Translations under genes and position numbers: made by a program
From: Ovis canadensis
Taxonomy: Eukaryota; Chordata; Mammalia; Artiodactyla; Bovidae
Assembly (NCBI RefSeq): GCF_042477335.2
Contig: NC_091262.1
Span: 42,815,001-42,879,000, forward strand
DNA: 64,000 nt
Direction: 5' to 3'
Shown: piece after piece, positions 11,559 to 21,828 of the stretch
How the letters are laid out: every line of letters begins with the position of its first letter
Numbering within the stretch: position 1 is the stretch's first letter
Notes under the pieces: generated by a model
What the model was told of the DNA's origin: nothing
Database searches by the model: none
The model's input: the letters and a program-made list of their open reading frames with translations, nothing else

Positions 11559-12039
11559 TGCAGGAAGGAGGACCCTTTCCAGGGCCTGAAACTGGGCTTT
11601 TGTCTAACACTCAGAAATGAATTGTCAGAGGAGACACATGTGCTGACAAAGCAAGAGATTTTATTGGGAAAGGGCACCTGGGTGGAGAGCAGTAGGGTAA
11701 AGGAACCCAGGAGAACTGCTCTGCCATGTGGCTCACAATGTCGGGTTTTATGGTGATGGGATTAGTTTCCAGGTGGTTTTTGGCCAGTCATTCTAATTCA
11801 GAGTCTTTCTTGGTGGCGCACGCATCTCTCAGCCAAGATGGATGCTAGCGAGAGGGATTCTGGGAAGTGGACGGACACGTGGTGTCTCCTTTAGACCTTT
11901 CCCGAACTCTTCCGGTTGGTGGTGGCTTATTAGTTCCGTATTCCTTATCAGGATCTCCTGTCATAAAACAACTCATGCAAATGGTTACTATGGTGCCTGG
12001 CCAGGGTGGACGGTTTCAATCAGTGTGGTTCCCCTAACA
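11559..12039 (-). mobile_element. Solo LTR inserted in env
   Basis: On the minus strand a 481-bp block runs from TGTTAGGGGAACCACACTG to CCTTCCTGCA, with an AATAAA signal (AATAAAATCTCTTGC near 11660). It interrupts the env relic, whose similarity resumes on either side. The TG...CA ends and the polyadenylation signal support an LTR. I could not see a clean 4-6 bp duplication at its edges. It looks like a class I LTR family, but that was not verified. Confidence 0.75.
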
Positions 12040-13445
12040 TGGGCATCTTTAGTCCAATTTTGAATAAAATTACGTGTTTGAATTGAGGTTTGTAAAGCAA
12101 CACCAGTGACAGCAGCAGTGGTGCAAATAGATATTAATCTCAAAATGCCAAAAATCAGCCATCCAGTGAATTGTTTAGATCATCTGAGCAATTTAGTATA
12201 TAACTGGGAAGCAAGTCCAGCCATGGGACCTTCTTCCTGGGGCTGTTGGAGATTAATTGGTAACCATAGATTATGTTGAAATTGAAGAATCAAAAGGGAG
12301 TCATTTCTCAAGGAAATAGAGGAGTTAAGACAAGTATATAATTTACAATTTATGCAAGTTATATAACATAAAAGTCTTATTGAATTGTAAGTTTCCTATA
12401 GCTACAACAAAAGGAAGTGGAACACAGGCTTGTATAAAATATGATTGATTATAGCAAAGGAAATAATTGCTATGGCTATGATTAGTCCCTGTGAAATGTC
12501 CAGTCCAAGTCCCAAGTTCCTTGATGCTTGTAGCAAGTTTCCAGATGTCCCATTGCTCAGGCCCAATCTGTCTATCAAGAACGATTCAAGGACGGGGTGG
12601 GGTGGGGGGTGGGCACTCCACCGTCAAGCCATCGAAGTCCTCTGTCATGGTAATGCTTCATTGTAGTATTAGTAACCTTCTATGTTATTTAAGTAATATA
12701 ATCATATATAGTGTTGTTAATACCATCTGAGCAGTTAGATAACCATATACCATGGGGTCCCCAATCAACAATTGTATGATTAGCCATAAAACATTAATTT
12801 TCCTGATTTGGCCTGATATTTGTCCCAATGAACAGGAATATATTTAAAGTTCTTGTTAGTAAACCCTTTGCATAGTGTTCTTTGTTCTTTCCTTAACTCT
12901 TTCCCTAAAGTTTTGGTAGTATAAACATGGTTCATGGACAAAGGAGTAGTAAATAATCCAAGCAGTGTCCAAAAGTCCTCTTTTAGAGACAGGGCGAAAG
13001 CCCAAGTTTGTCGGCTAACATTTATGCATAATTCTGTTGGGCCCATATACAAAGAAAGGACTTCATAACCTAGAGAGATTAATTAGTTTTTCTTCTTCTT
13101 CAGGATGAGAGGGCCCCTCCAAGTTCCAAGGACGGGGCATATGTGTTGAGTCATTAGTGGATATGATTGGTCTATCTGTCCATTTTATAACCTATAATAA
13201 TAAAAGGGGGGTTAGGTATATAAGCCCATTAAGTGTGATCAATCAAGTCAGCCTGAGCAGGGGAAGCAAAAGCAAGCAAAGCAAGCATAGCGAAGAAAAA
13301 TATTTTCAGGATTCCGAGACATTCCCTGTTGAGAAATCAGATTTTCAGCTTGATTAGTAAGGGTATTTATCTGTCCCCAAGTAGGGAAATCATAAGGTTG
13401 GTGACGTTGAGTGTGGTGGTTTTTGGAAATTTTTAAAGTTGCCAT
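12040..13445 (-). pseudogene. env: env, surface subunit and leader remnants
   Basis: Minus-strand pieces of a class II env. The 5' end is at about 13445, where an open stretch (13445-13248) begins MATLKISKNHHTQRH and includes a PTWGQINTLTNQAENL segment typical of the leader region; the signal segment is hydrophobic and Cys-rich near 13280. A second open stretch at 13052-12780 (TWAFALSLKEDFWTLLG) fits the surface subunit. Stops and frameshifts separate the pieces. It overlaps the end of pol, as expected in this virus group. Confidence 0.7.
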
Positions 13446-16400
13446 GGCTTATATTGGAATTCCTTCTTCCTGAGGTTTTTGTGGTATCATCTGTAGTCTG
13501 AATGTTGGGGGCCCCCTTAGGTTGAATCTTCTGAAGAGGAAGTCATATGAGTTCGTTGGATCCATCTGGAGAAATAGAAGCATATCCCTTTCCCTGTAAG
13601 ATTAGTTTCTTAGATTTCCATAGATTAGTTAACCCGTCTTGATATCAAATGGGCAAAGGAAGTGAGGTGTCCTTTAATGTTTCAAAATGTTTTTCTGCTT
13701 TTGTCAAAATATCTTCTTGTGATAAGTAAAAAAAAATAAAATTAAAACAAATCTGTATTAACAATAGTTACAGAAAGAAAGGAAAGTGATAATGATGAAA
13801 ACATTCCTAGGAAGTATTTAAGTCCAAAAATAATCATCTAGAGATCTGTTTGGGGATTGGTAGATAATGTCCCCCAAGAAGACATTGAGAAGGTTTTATT
13901 TTAAATTGACCTTGACTCTTGACTACTTAAACCTTTCTTCTTGAATGTTGTTTCCATGAATTTGTTGATTTCTGTGTCAAAGGTATGAGTCGTCATCTTG
14001 TTCAGCCAATGCGATTGTTCTTCCTTTTCATATATGTAAATCAAATAGACCCAATTTTGGTTTTAAGTTAACTTCTTGGTCTTTGGGTATTTTGGAATTG
14101 ACATTGATGCTGTTATGTTAGAGGTAGGTTTTCTGGTTGATAAGAGTTTATGCCTCATGTTTAGCAGATGGGACAGTCAGTGGCTTAAAGCAAGCCTTTG
14201 TAGATATATGTACCCATTTAAAAAATATTTTTGCATTAGGCCCAGGTATTGGTGGCATAGTCTGTCTAATGTTATAAGTTCCAACCAAGCAATGTGTCAG
14301 TAAGTAAGTAAGTTTGCCTTAATTTCCATGAGGTACTATAGTCTTGTTGTCATCATTAACTAACCTGAAAATTTGGCTATGGTTTTGAAATAATGGGTTG
14401 ATTTCTTTCTCATTTAGCATATATGTTTTTTTCTGATATAAAAAGAAATGGGATCTGACTGTATTTTAAGTGGTTTGTATTATTTAGGGCAAAGGATTAG
14501 GAGCAAACATTCAAATATTTTTTTCTTAAGTGAAATTATTGAAAAGCTGATGCAGAACAACTTGATAAATGAAATGTTGCTCATATCCAAATATATTTGA
14601 CCATGTCCTTGGAAAGCAAATGCAGCCTGGCAGTTGTTGAATCTTTCTGTTCAGCGTGTCAAGGAAGATGATTATACTTTCAAGACAGACCTGAAAAGAA
14701 GGTGAATATTTTGCAGTTTTGATATCCCTAGGAATAAATAACTTCTTTGGCAAATGGTGTCCTTTTTATGTTGTTTTTGTTTTATATTGTGAAACAGGCA
14801 TTGAAGTTGGTGTTATTTTGTTTTAAGAATCTTATAGACTGGAAATAGAAATAAAGCTATATTAACAGTAGTTATAGGCTTAAAAAATATACTGCACCAA
14901 AATCTTCTGCTCTGGATAAGGAAGATAAAAGTGTTCCTGTGTATTTTTCTTTATTTAATTTTCTATTTGTAGTTACAATGTGTAATGTGTTTGTTTAATT
15001 ATGTCTTGTGTTTGTGCATTATAAGGAATGTCTGTATTCTATTTAATAGAGAATGAATGTAAACATTGTTTGAATTTACTTAGAAATATAGGTAGGGCCA
15101 TTGTCTGTTTTTATAGAATTAGGTATTCTCATTAATGTAAAGTAAGCTAATAGGAGGGTTATAACATATTGTATAGTTTTACCTTGGAGAGGTGTGGTCC
15201 ATATAAAGAATTGTATTTATTGAGACATGTAAGAAGGAAGAGGAAGAAAGTTCAGGGCAGTGAGTTTTATCCATTTGTCATAAAATTTTCTCTCATTTGT
15301 CATAAACTCTTTTTTATATTTTTGTATTCATTTTATTTGCCATTTCTTATATCTTTTATCAAAAGCATATATCTTACTTTACTTTTCTTTAGCAACTATG
15401 AAGTGTCTTGTATGTCAGTATTTTATAGATTGGTGAATATCTTTATTATATATATTTATTTTAATATAAATATATTTATATGTTTATTAATAGTTTAAAA
15501 TCTCTTTAGTTTTTCTGTAAGAATTTTTTGTAAGAGGAAGTTAACATTCAGTGATTAATGTTTTAAAATCTTATTTCATTTGGAAATGACCTGGCTATTT
15601 AATAAACTTGTATTATTTAGTTTAGTATAACTCCAGAAACTTAAGTTGCCCCAATCCTAAGGGATTATTTTAGATTATGATAATAGATTATTCTATTAAA
15701 AATATAATTAAATAGTTATCTAAAAATTTTCATCTTATATATATATATCATATATATATATAAAGTTACACTTTTGTTGACAAATTTAGTTTACCTTAAA
15801 CCTAGGCATAATAAAAGTATTATATAATGTTGATGACTTAAGACATGTCTTAATTAGATTAGCAAACAAATGAATTTAAATAGAGCTGATTAACTTCATA
15901 TTATTAAAAAACAAAGACATATTGAGACATAGATAATTTTAGATAGATAGGAATAGTTTTCCTCTTGATATTTAAAATATCTTTTTGTTTTATTTTTTAA
16001 TTTTTAATTTTTTTTTTTTAGTTCCACCAATTCATTTATGGCTGGAGTCCTAGATAGAGTGGGCTGTGTATTTCTTAGGACTGTTTTTGTTTCCCAGGCA
16101 GAATTGGAGCTCCAAAAAAGTATTTTAAGAAGTTAACCTTTTCCTAATTGTATGTGTAAAAAGAATTGGTTTTGCAATTTCAAAAAAGATTTTATTTTAA
16201 TCAGTATTCTCGGGAGTCTAAAGAATATCATGGCCATCCAGTGTCAAAAATATCATTTCTCGTTTTTGTAGTTACAGTATATTATTAATGATACATGCAT
16301 GAGGGAATTGCTGTCACAGAGGAAGTAAAGCCTTGGCTATACAATTTTGACAAATATTAGGATGCTTAATCATATCTTGAGGTAACATAGTCTGTTGAAA

Positions 16401-16514
16401 TCTTTTATGAGTCCCGATATGATTAGGTTAAGGGAGAGAGAAAGTGAATCTTTCTCGGTCTAAAGGGTATAGAGGTATATTAAAAAAGCAATCTTGTAAA
16501 TCAGTAACAATAAT
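13446..16514 (-). pseudogene. pol: pol remnant (RT core to integrase), heavily decayed
   Basis: Very AT-rich minus-strand pol relic. Clear landmarks are RT motif A (VTDLQDC, about 16515-16480) followed by a segment rich in Pro/Leu (PLYPLDRE, about 16470-16445), and the integrase C-terminal motif GKGYASISPDGSN (about 13600-13550). The position where the YMDD box should be (about 16280) is degraded to stop-containing sequence. Between about 14000 and 15950 I cannot trace the domains; AT-dinucleotide runs (for example 15735-15772) and indels are frequent, and no integrase core motifs were found. Confidence 0.6.
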
Positions 16515-16517
16515 GTG

Positions 16518-16851
16518 CTAATTTTGAGGAATAGTAGTAGGTGATGGGATCCCTGGTTGTAAAGTACCCATAGGTTTCATAGATGCATTAACTTTTCTAA
16601 GGTCTGTTAAGAGACACCATTTGTTAGATTTCTTTTTTATAACAAAAATAGAGTTCCAAGAAGAGCAAGATTCCTCAATATGTTTCAATTCTAATTGTGT
16701 GTCTATAAGTTCTTTAGTAGCTTGTAATTTTTCTTTCGTAAGGGGCCATTGCTCTGTCCAAATAGGCTCGTCATTCTTCTCCTCAGTTATTTCAATAATT
16801 GCTTTGTTTGTTAAATGAGCAGTGGCCCCTAGAAAAAATGTGGAATGTATA
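16518..16851 (-). pseudogene. pol: pol, N-terminal reverse transcriptase
   Basis: Open minus-strand segment with the N-terminal RT fingers region. [14 protein letters not shown] is followed by [21 protein letters not shown] and [10 protein letters not shown], the usual order in class II RT. The apparent upstream residues from about 16852 to 16871 come from the GC-rich insertion. The domain continues into the decayed part at 16514 and below. Confidence 0.85.
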
Positions 16852-17224
16852 AGGTCGGACCCGGGGGCCATGATGGGCTGCCCCTCCTCTCCCTCCCGTG
16901 GGCGAGAAGGTCCATAACAGAGGGAGGCTTCCGGATCCCCGGGACCAATGACAGCATACTTCGCCGCTAAAGCCGCCCTGCCCCAGCCGCATAGAGAGAC
17001 CTATCAGCCCGCGACGCTGTGAACTGGCAACCTATCCAAACCCCCATCCACTAAACCCTGCCATCCCTCGCAGCGTGCATATATAAACAAACTTCTAACA
17101 CGGCTGGGGCGCGCTGACTTCCTCGACCTGCCCCATTCGGGTCCAGGAACCCGGCCTGGGAGCCCTTCGCCATTAAAGCCTGTAAGACATTCTTTTGGTG
17201 TACCTGGTCATCTTTTACCTAACA
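16852..17224 (+). mobile_element. GC-rich insertion in pol, probable solo LTR
   Basis: A 373-bp GC- and CpG-rich block in an otherwise AT-rich provirus. It lies between direct repeats GAATGTATA (16843-16851 and 17225-17233), so it is a later insertion. On the plus strand it has a TATA-like CATATATAAAC near 17077, an ATTAAA near 17172 and ends CTAACA, which suggests an LTR in plus orientation. The 5' end does not begin with a clear TG and 9 bp is long for an LTR duplication, so another type of element is possible. Confidence 0.55.
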
Positions 17225-17900
17225 GAATGTATATCTGAGTTTGCCATTGCATAAGTAAGTATCTTTCTATTAGATTCAGGGGTGCATTTATCACATAAGG
17301 TCTTAATGTTGTAGGTTGGCCTTTTGGTCTTTCATATGGGTAGATCAAAACATTTTGATAAATTTCTTGTACTTTGGTTTGAGAAATTCCTGCAATTTGG
17401 CAAGAGACCTTTTGTATAGGCCAGGATTTGGGCCATAAGTGTTTGGAAATAATAGTAATACTAGATCCAGTGTCAAGGAGACCAGAACATCTTTTATTAT
17501 TAATTTTGATATTTATATTTGGTTGGGCATATTCAGATACCAATGATGTCCATAAGGATTGTTTTTGATCTGTACTGCCGAACTCGTCTGTCCATACATT
17601 ATTAGAGGAGTTAATAGAAATGTAAGGCAAAAGAAGTAATTGAGCAATTTTGTCCCCCTTTTTGAATTGCCATAGAATCTGAGATGAAATCATAATTTGA
17701 ATCTCTTCTTTATAATTTAAATCCATTATTCCAGGGTGAATAGTAATTCCTTTAGAAGCCAAACTAGATTGGCCAAGTAAAAGACTGAAGGTTTGTGGGG
17801 GCAGGGGTCCAAAAAGTCCGGTAGATATTCTAGAAGGGACTGCTTGAGGGTAAAGGAAAAAATCATTTAGGGCTGGTATATTGAAGGCAGCACTGCCGAA
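17225..17900 (-). pseudogene. pro: dUTPase-protease (pro) of class II provirus
   Basis: The minus-strand frame open from 17762 to 17208 encodes the end of a dUTPase domain (KGITIHPGIMD and KKGDKIAQLLLLPY) followed by a retroviral aspartic protease with the active-site triad in GLLDTGSSITII near 17470. The dUTPase N-terminus continues upstream to about 17900. The dUTPase-protease fusion is diagnostic of betaretrovirus-like elements. The 3' end is cut by the insertion at 17224, so the last residues of the open frame (LGKR) belong to the insert. The protease active site itself is intact; the gene as a whole is not. Confidence 0.88.
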
Positions 17901-17929
17901 TGTTGAGGGTTTGAGGGAAAAGATAGAAT

Positions 17930-19500
17930 TTACCCCTGGTTTTTGTTGTAGGGGACTTCGAGGGTCCCCTGTTTGGAGTTCCCTGGAATAGGTTTTCCTT
18001 CAATATCAAATTTAGATTTACAGTCTTTGGCCCAATGCATTCCTCTATGGCAGCAAGGGCAAATTCTTGGAGGTTTTTTATTAGCCTTCTTAGGGCTGTC
18101 CCTTTCTAAATGGTTTTTATCTCCACATGTAAAGCATCCTTCATTTCTCTTTTTAAAGGTAGTAGCCATTGTTTCAGCTAGCATTTGCATCTTTTGAGTT
18201 TCTGATCCTAGATTGTGAGAAGCCTTCAAAAATCAATAATAGTCCCAGTCTCATGAATTGCAGCGATAGCTCTTTGATATTCCTGATTTGCATTCTCATA
18301 AACAACTTATTTCTCTGTTTCTTGGTTTCTTCTCTGATTACAGTTCGGGAAATAGCAGTTTCTAATCTAGCTAAAATATTAGTATAACTTTTATTAGGTC
18401 CTTGTAATATTTTAGTGTAACTAACTGCAGGCTCTCCTTGAGGAGTAATTCGATCCCAAGCTTTAAGGGCCACTGTTTTGAATTGTTGATGCAACAAAGG
18501 AGGGCATTGTATTTGAGTTTCTATGGTATCAAATTGTCTGGAGCCAGTTAACATTTCATAAGTAATCTGGTTTGGGGGAGTGCCAGCTCGAGTATTCTTG
18601 TTAGCCTGATCTCTGGCTATATCATGAAACCGCATTGTCCATTGAAGATGTTCTCCCAGTTTAAGGAGAGCTTTTATTAAAGTTCGCCAATCATAGGGAA
18701 TAAAGTTTCCAATAGAAGATGCCACAACATTTAGAAGCTCTCTAGTAAAAGGCGAATGTGGGCCATACATGGTTATAGCCTTTTTCATTTGTTGTATGTG
18801 AAAAAGATTAATACATCATATTGAGGTATTATGTGCCCTTGAGTGTCAGAATTTCTTAAAACTGGAAAGATGGAAAAACCATCAGCGTCAGAAACTTGTG
18901 ATTGCAAAGCCAGAAATTCAGAGAGCCTCTGCTGTGGAGGAGAGTGAATAAGTGCTGATTTTCTGCAAATATGAGTCTGTATCAAGGACTTATGATAATT
19001 TTCCATAAGAGCATTACCAGTTTTAGTGTCAAAAAACACCTGAGGAGAGTCGTCGTCGGAATCATTAAGTTCTAAAAAAGGAGAGACTTCTGGATTTCTG
19101 CCTGCTGGCGCAGGCGGAGCAATTGGAGCAGCTGGGGCAGGACTAGTAGGAAAATTTTTAAATATTTTACATTGTTCTAATTGGGCCTTTTGTAAAGTTT
19201 TATCATCTAATTCATATTCATGTAATAAGTGTTCTGTCTGTTGTTGAATAATAGGAGGGTTGGAATATACCTTGAAATGGCCAGAAATCAATTGGAATTT
19301 TTTCCTTGCTTGGCAGCTTGTTCAACATTTTCTTTGACCTGGTGCCAAATTTCTGAATCAAAACTGACTTTATCAGGGAACCAAGGATTATATTTAACCA
19401 GTGTTTGAAAGTAAGCCTCTATTCATTGGCATGAAACCAAAAGTCCCTGAGCTGTAAACAAATGGTGAAATAAAGTAGAGAAATGATGGGGCTTTCCAGT
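17930..19500 (-). pseudogene. gag: gag of class II provirus
   Basis: Three overlapping minus-strand frames cover gag. Matrix and the proline-rich spacer are at about 19500-18785 (APAAPIAPPAPAG and an acidic NDSDDD run). Capsid is at 18788-18174, with the major homology region near 18410-18360 (QGPNKSYTNILARL, where the usual Glu is Lys). Nucleocapsid is at 18229-17930 with two zinc knuckles: the first, CFTCGDKNHLERDS, has lost its last Cys (Ser), while the second, CPCCHRGMHWAKDC, is intact. Frame changes between the three segments show it is disrupted. Confidence 0.88.
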
Positions 19501-19593
19501 CGTATAACCCGTGTCTTAGTACTTACCGACCTCAATAGGTCCTGACCTCAATAGGTGCTGAGTCCCTCTGACCAAAATGCCATGTACACCAGT

Positions 19594-19611
19594 GTCCCTG
19601 TTCGGGCGCCA
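19594..19611 (-). promoter_or_regulatory. tRNA-Lys primer-binding site
   Basis: The minus strand reads TGGCGCCCGAACAGGGAC two bases inside the 5' LTR. This is an exact 18-nt match to the Lys-3 type primer site. Confidence 0.93.
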
Positions 19612-19613
19612 CT

Positions 19614-20266
19614 TGTTGGGGTCCTTTAATGGACCGGGACCTGGCGGTCTGGAGGCGATGATAAGAAAGTAAAAGAGAGAAAGAGGCTGACACCCCCTGG
19701 TTTATGCAGCAAACCAATAAAGTCCTTGACACAGGACTTGCATTTCTCATGAAGGCACCGGGCGCCCTCTCGAGGCGGGGGTGAAGGCACAGGGTGCCTT
19801 CTCGAGAGAGTCTTAGAAGCCTGGGCAGGAGAGTGAGCAAGACAGGTCTCTGCACTCCAAGGAATCAGCCGAAGAGAAAAAGAGAGAAAGACAGACAGAC
19901 AGACACGGGGACCCAAGCTCTAATGGAGCAAAGGTGCTTTAATGATTTTTCTGTGAGTGTATATAGGCTGTAGTATAAGAAGTTTCTTTCGCCAATGATA
20001 AAGATCAGAAAACCAAACGTACAGTAACCGTTACCAAGGGAACAAGGGATGATGATGGTCACAAGGTCAGGAGACAATCCATATCTCAAGAAAGGTGGTC
20101 GAGACTAAACAATTTTGTCATAAAGAGAATGTTTACTAAAGGAGATTCAAGCCTGTCTCACACCATGACCCCAGTTCCTGGAGCAGCATGCTGTTCCGCT
20201 TAAAAAGAAACAAAGGACTTGTGAGAAACAGCATGAAGGAATCCTCCTGTTAAACATTCCCTGACA
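19614..20266 (-). repeat. 5' LTR of class II provirus
   Basis: 653 bp, with intact TG...CA ends (minus strand begins TGTCAGGGAATG and ends CCCCAACA). It shares a TATATACAC element and an ATTAAA signal with the class. It differs from the 3' LTR by about 40 changes plus indels, including 4-bp and 6-bp length differences. Confidence 0.92.
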
Positions 20267-20876
20267 GGAAACAGTGGCTGACTTTGTTTTTTGGAGATCC
20301 AAAATCACTGCAGATGGTGATTGCAACCATGAAATTAAAAGACGCTTACTCCTTGGAAGGAAACTTATGACCAACCTAGACAGCGTATTAAAAACCAGAG
20401 ACATTACTTTGTCAACAAGTCTAGTCAAGGCTATGGTTTTTCCGGTAGTCATGTATGGATGTGAGAGTTGGACTATAAAGAAAGCTGAGTGCCGAAGAAT
20501 TGATGCTTTTGAACTGTGGTGTTGGAGAAGACTCTTGAGAGTCCCTTGGACTGCAAGGAGATCCAAGCAGTCCATCCTAAAGGAGATCAGTCCTGGGTGT
20601 TCATTGAAGGACTGATGTTGAAGCTGAAACTCCAATACTTTGGCCACCTGATACGAAGAGCTGACTCATTTGAAAAGACCCTGATGGTGGGAAAGATTGA
20701 GGGCAGGAGGAGAAGGGGACGACAGAGGATGAAGTGGTTGGATGGCATCACTGACTCAATGGACATGAGTTTGGGTGAACTCTGGGAGTTGGTGATGGAC
20801 AGGGAGGCCTGGCATGCTGCGGTTCATGGAGTCTCAAAGAGTTGGACACGACTGAGCAACTGTACTAAACTGAACT
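20267..20876 (+). mobile_element. BovB copy 2, right part
   Basis: Continues the BovB interrupted at 10380, beginning with the duplicated GGAAAC. Open frames cover the C-terminal region (HEIKRRLLLGRK, CESWTIKKAE) and the tail ends ACTGAGCAACTGTACTAAAC. Rejoining the two halves gives a normal BovB order without gap, which proves the order of insertion. Confidence 0.9.
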
Positions 20877-21828
20877 TGAAGCCCCAGGTGAAGGCAGTGC
20901 CATCATGGGTGCTGTGCTCCATGGTAACCAAATCCCCTGGCCTTTCCTGCCCATTGGGCCCTCCCTGGGTGCTCTGGCCACCCTGATACATATGCACACA
21001 AAATTAGGGCCATGCATTGGTGTGTGCAGCTCTCGGGGGAACTTCCATAATCTACACATGATTGTCAGGGAGTCTGAACCCCAGAGAAGGAGGAGAGCTG
21101 GGACCCAGCCCCTGAGTTCTCCTGGAGCCTGGCCCTTGCTTGCTCGTCCTTCTCAGCTCCCAGTACCTTGTCTTGACGGTGCTGAGAACAAGGGGTCCCT
21201 CTGAGCTTTCGTCCTGAGTCAGGCCAGGCTTTCAGCATATAACATGCTCCACTCTTCAAACCCTTATCACCACCTTGTGATATTGTACCCTTTGAAAAAC
21301 ATCAACTTTCTGGAGACAGGGGACAGAGAGCCTGCCTACACTGGTCATGCCAGTGCTGTGGCCCAGACCTTAGCTTTTCTCAGAAGAGGGAAGGGAATAG
21401 CTAGTGACAGACATGGTGGGGAGGGTGGTCCCCAGGAAGGCAGGGATGGTGGGCCTGAGTGGGAAATGCCTGATGGAACCAGGAACACTGAGTGCACCCG
21501 CTCTTCAGCCTTCCCAGCCATGAATCAGGGACACTGAGGTCCCTCATGTGAAGTGGTTGGGTAGCACCTGATAATGACCTTAGACTCAGGCCAAAGTTAT
21601 TCTGGACAACAGGGAAGTCCCTGGTTATCTTCCAGCTGAGTTGGGAGGTATCTGTGCATGGCCATCACCACCTGCTTTATACACCTGCCCCAGCGACATG
21701 AGGCCAGAATGTCCCAGGGAAAGTGTAACCCTGGTGCCCATGAGGAACTTGCCAGCCCTGCTGCTCAGGGGTGGCTCGGTCTGCCGTGGCACTGTGTCCA
21801 TGCTCACAGGCTGGCTGCCGGTCAGCTG
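20877..21828. other. 3' flank of URAH, no further gene seen
   Basis: GC-rich unique sequence downstream of the URAH stop (on its strand). The region from 21240 leftwards may include a 3' UTR, but no polyadenylation signal stands out. No coding motif was recognised. Confidence 0.45.

Larger units (their letters stand above)
10381..20266 (-). mobile_element. Class II (betaretrovirus-like) endogenous provirus
   Basis: A 9.9-kb minus-strand provirus with order 5' LTR (19614-20266), Lys-type primer site, gag, dUTPase-protease, pol, env, polypurine tract and 3' LTR (10381-11017). Class II assignment rests on the tRNA-Lys primer site, the dUTPase domain placed before protease, the 6-bp target duplication and the class II-like env TM. 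All genes are broken by stops and frameshifts and by two later insertions (11559-12039, 16852-17224). The two LTRs differ at roughly 40 positions by my manual comparison over about 640 bp, so this is not a very recent integration. It cannot be functional as it stands. Confidence 0.93.
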
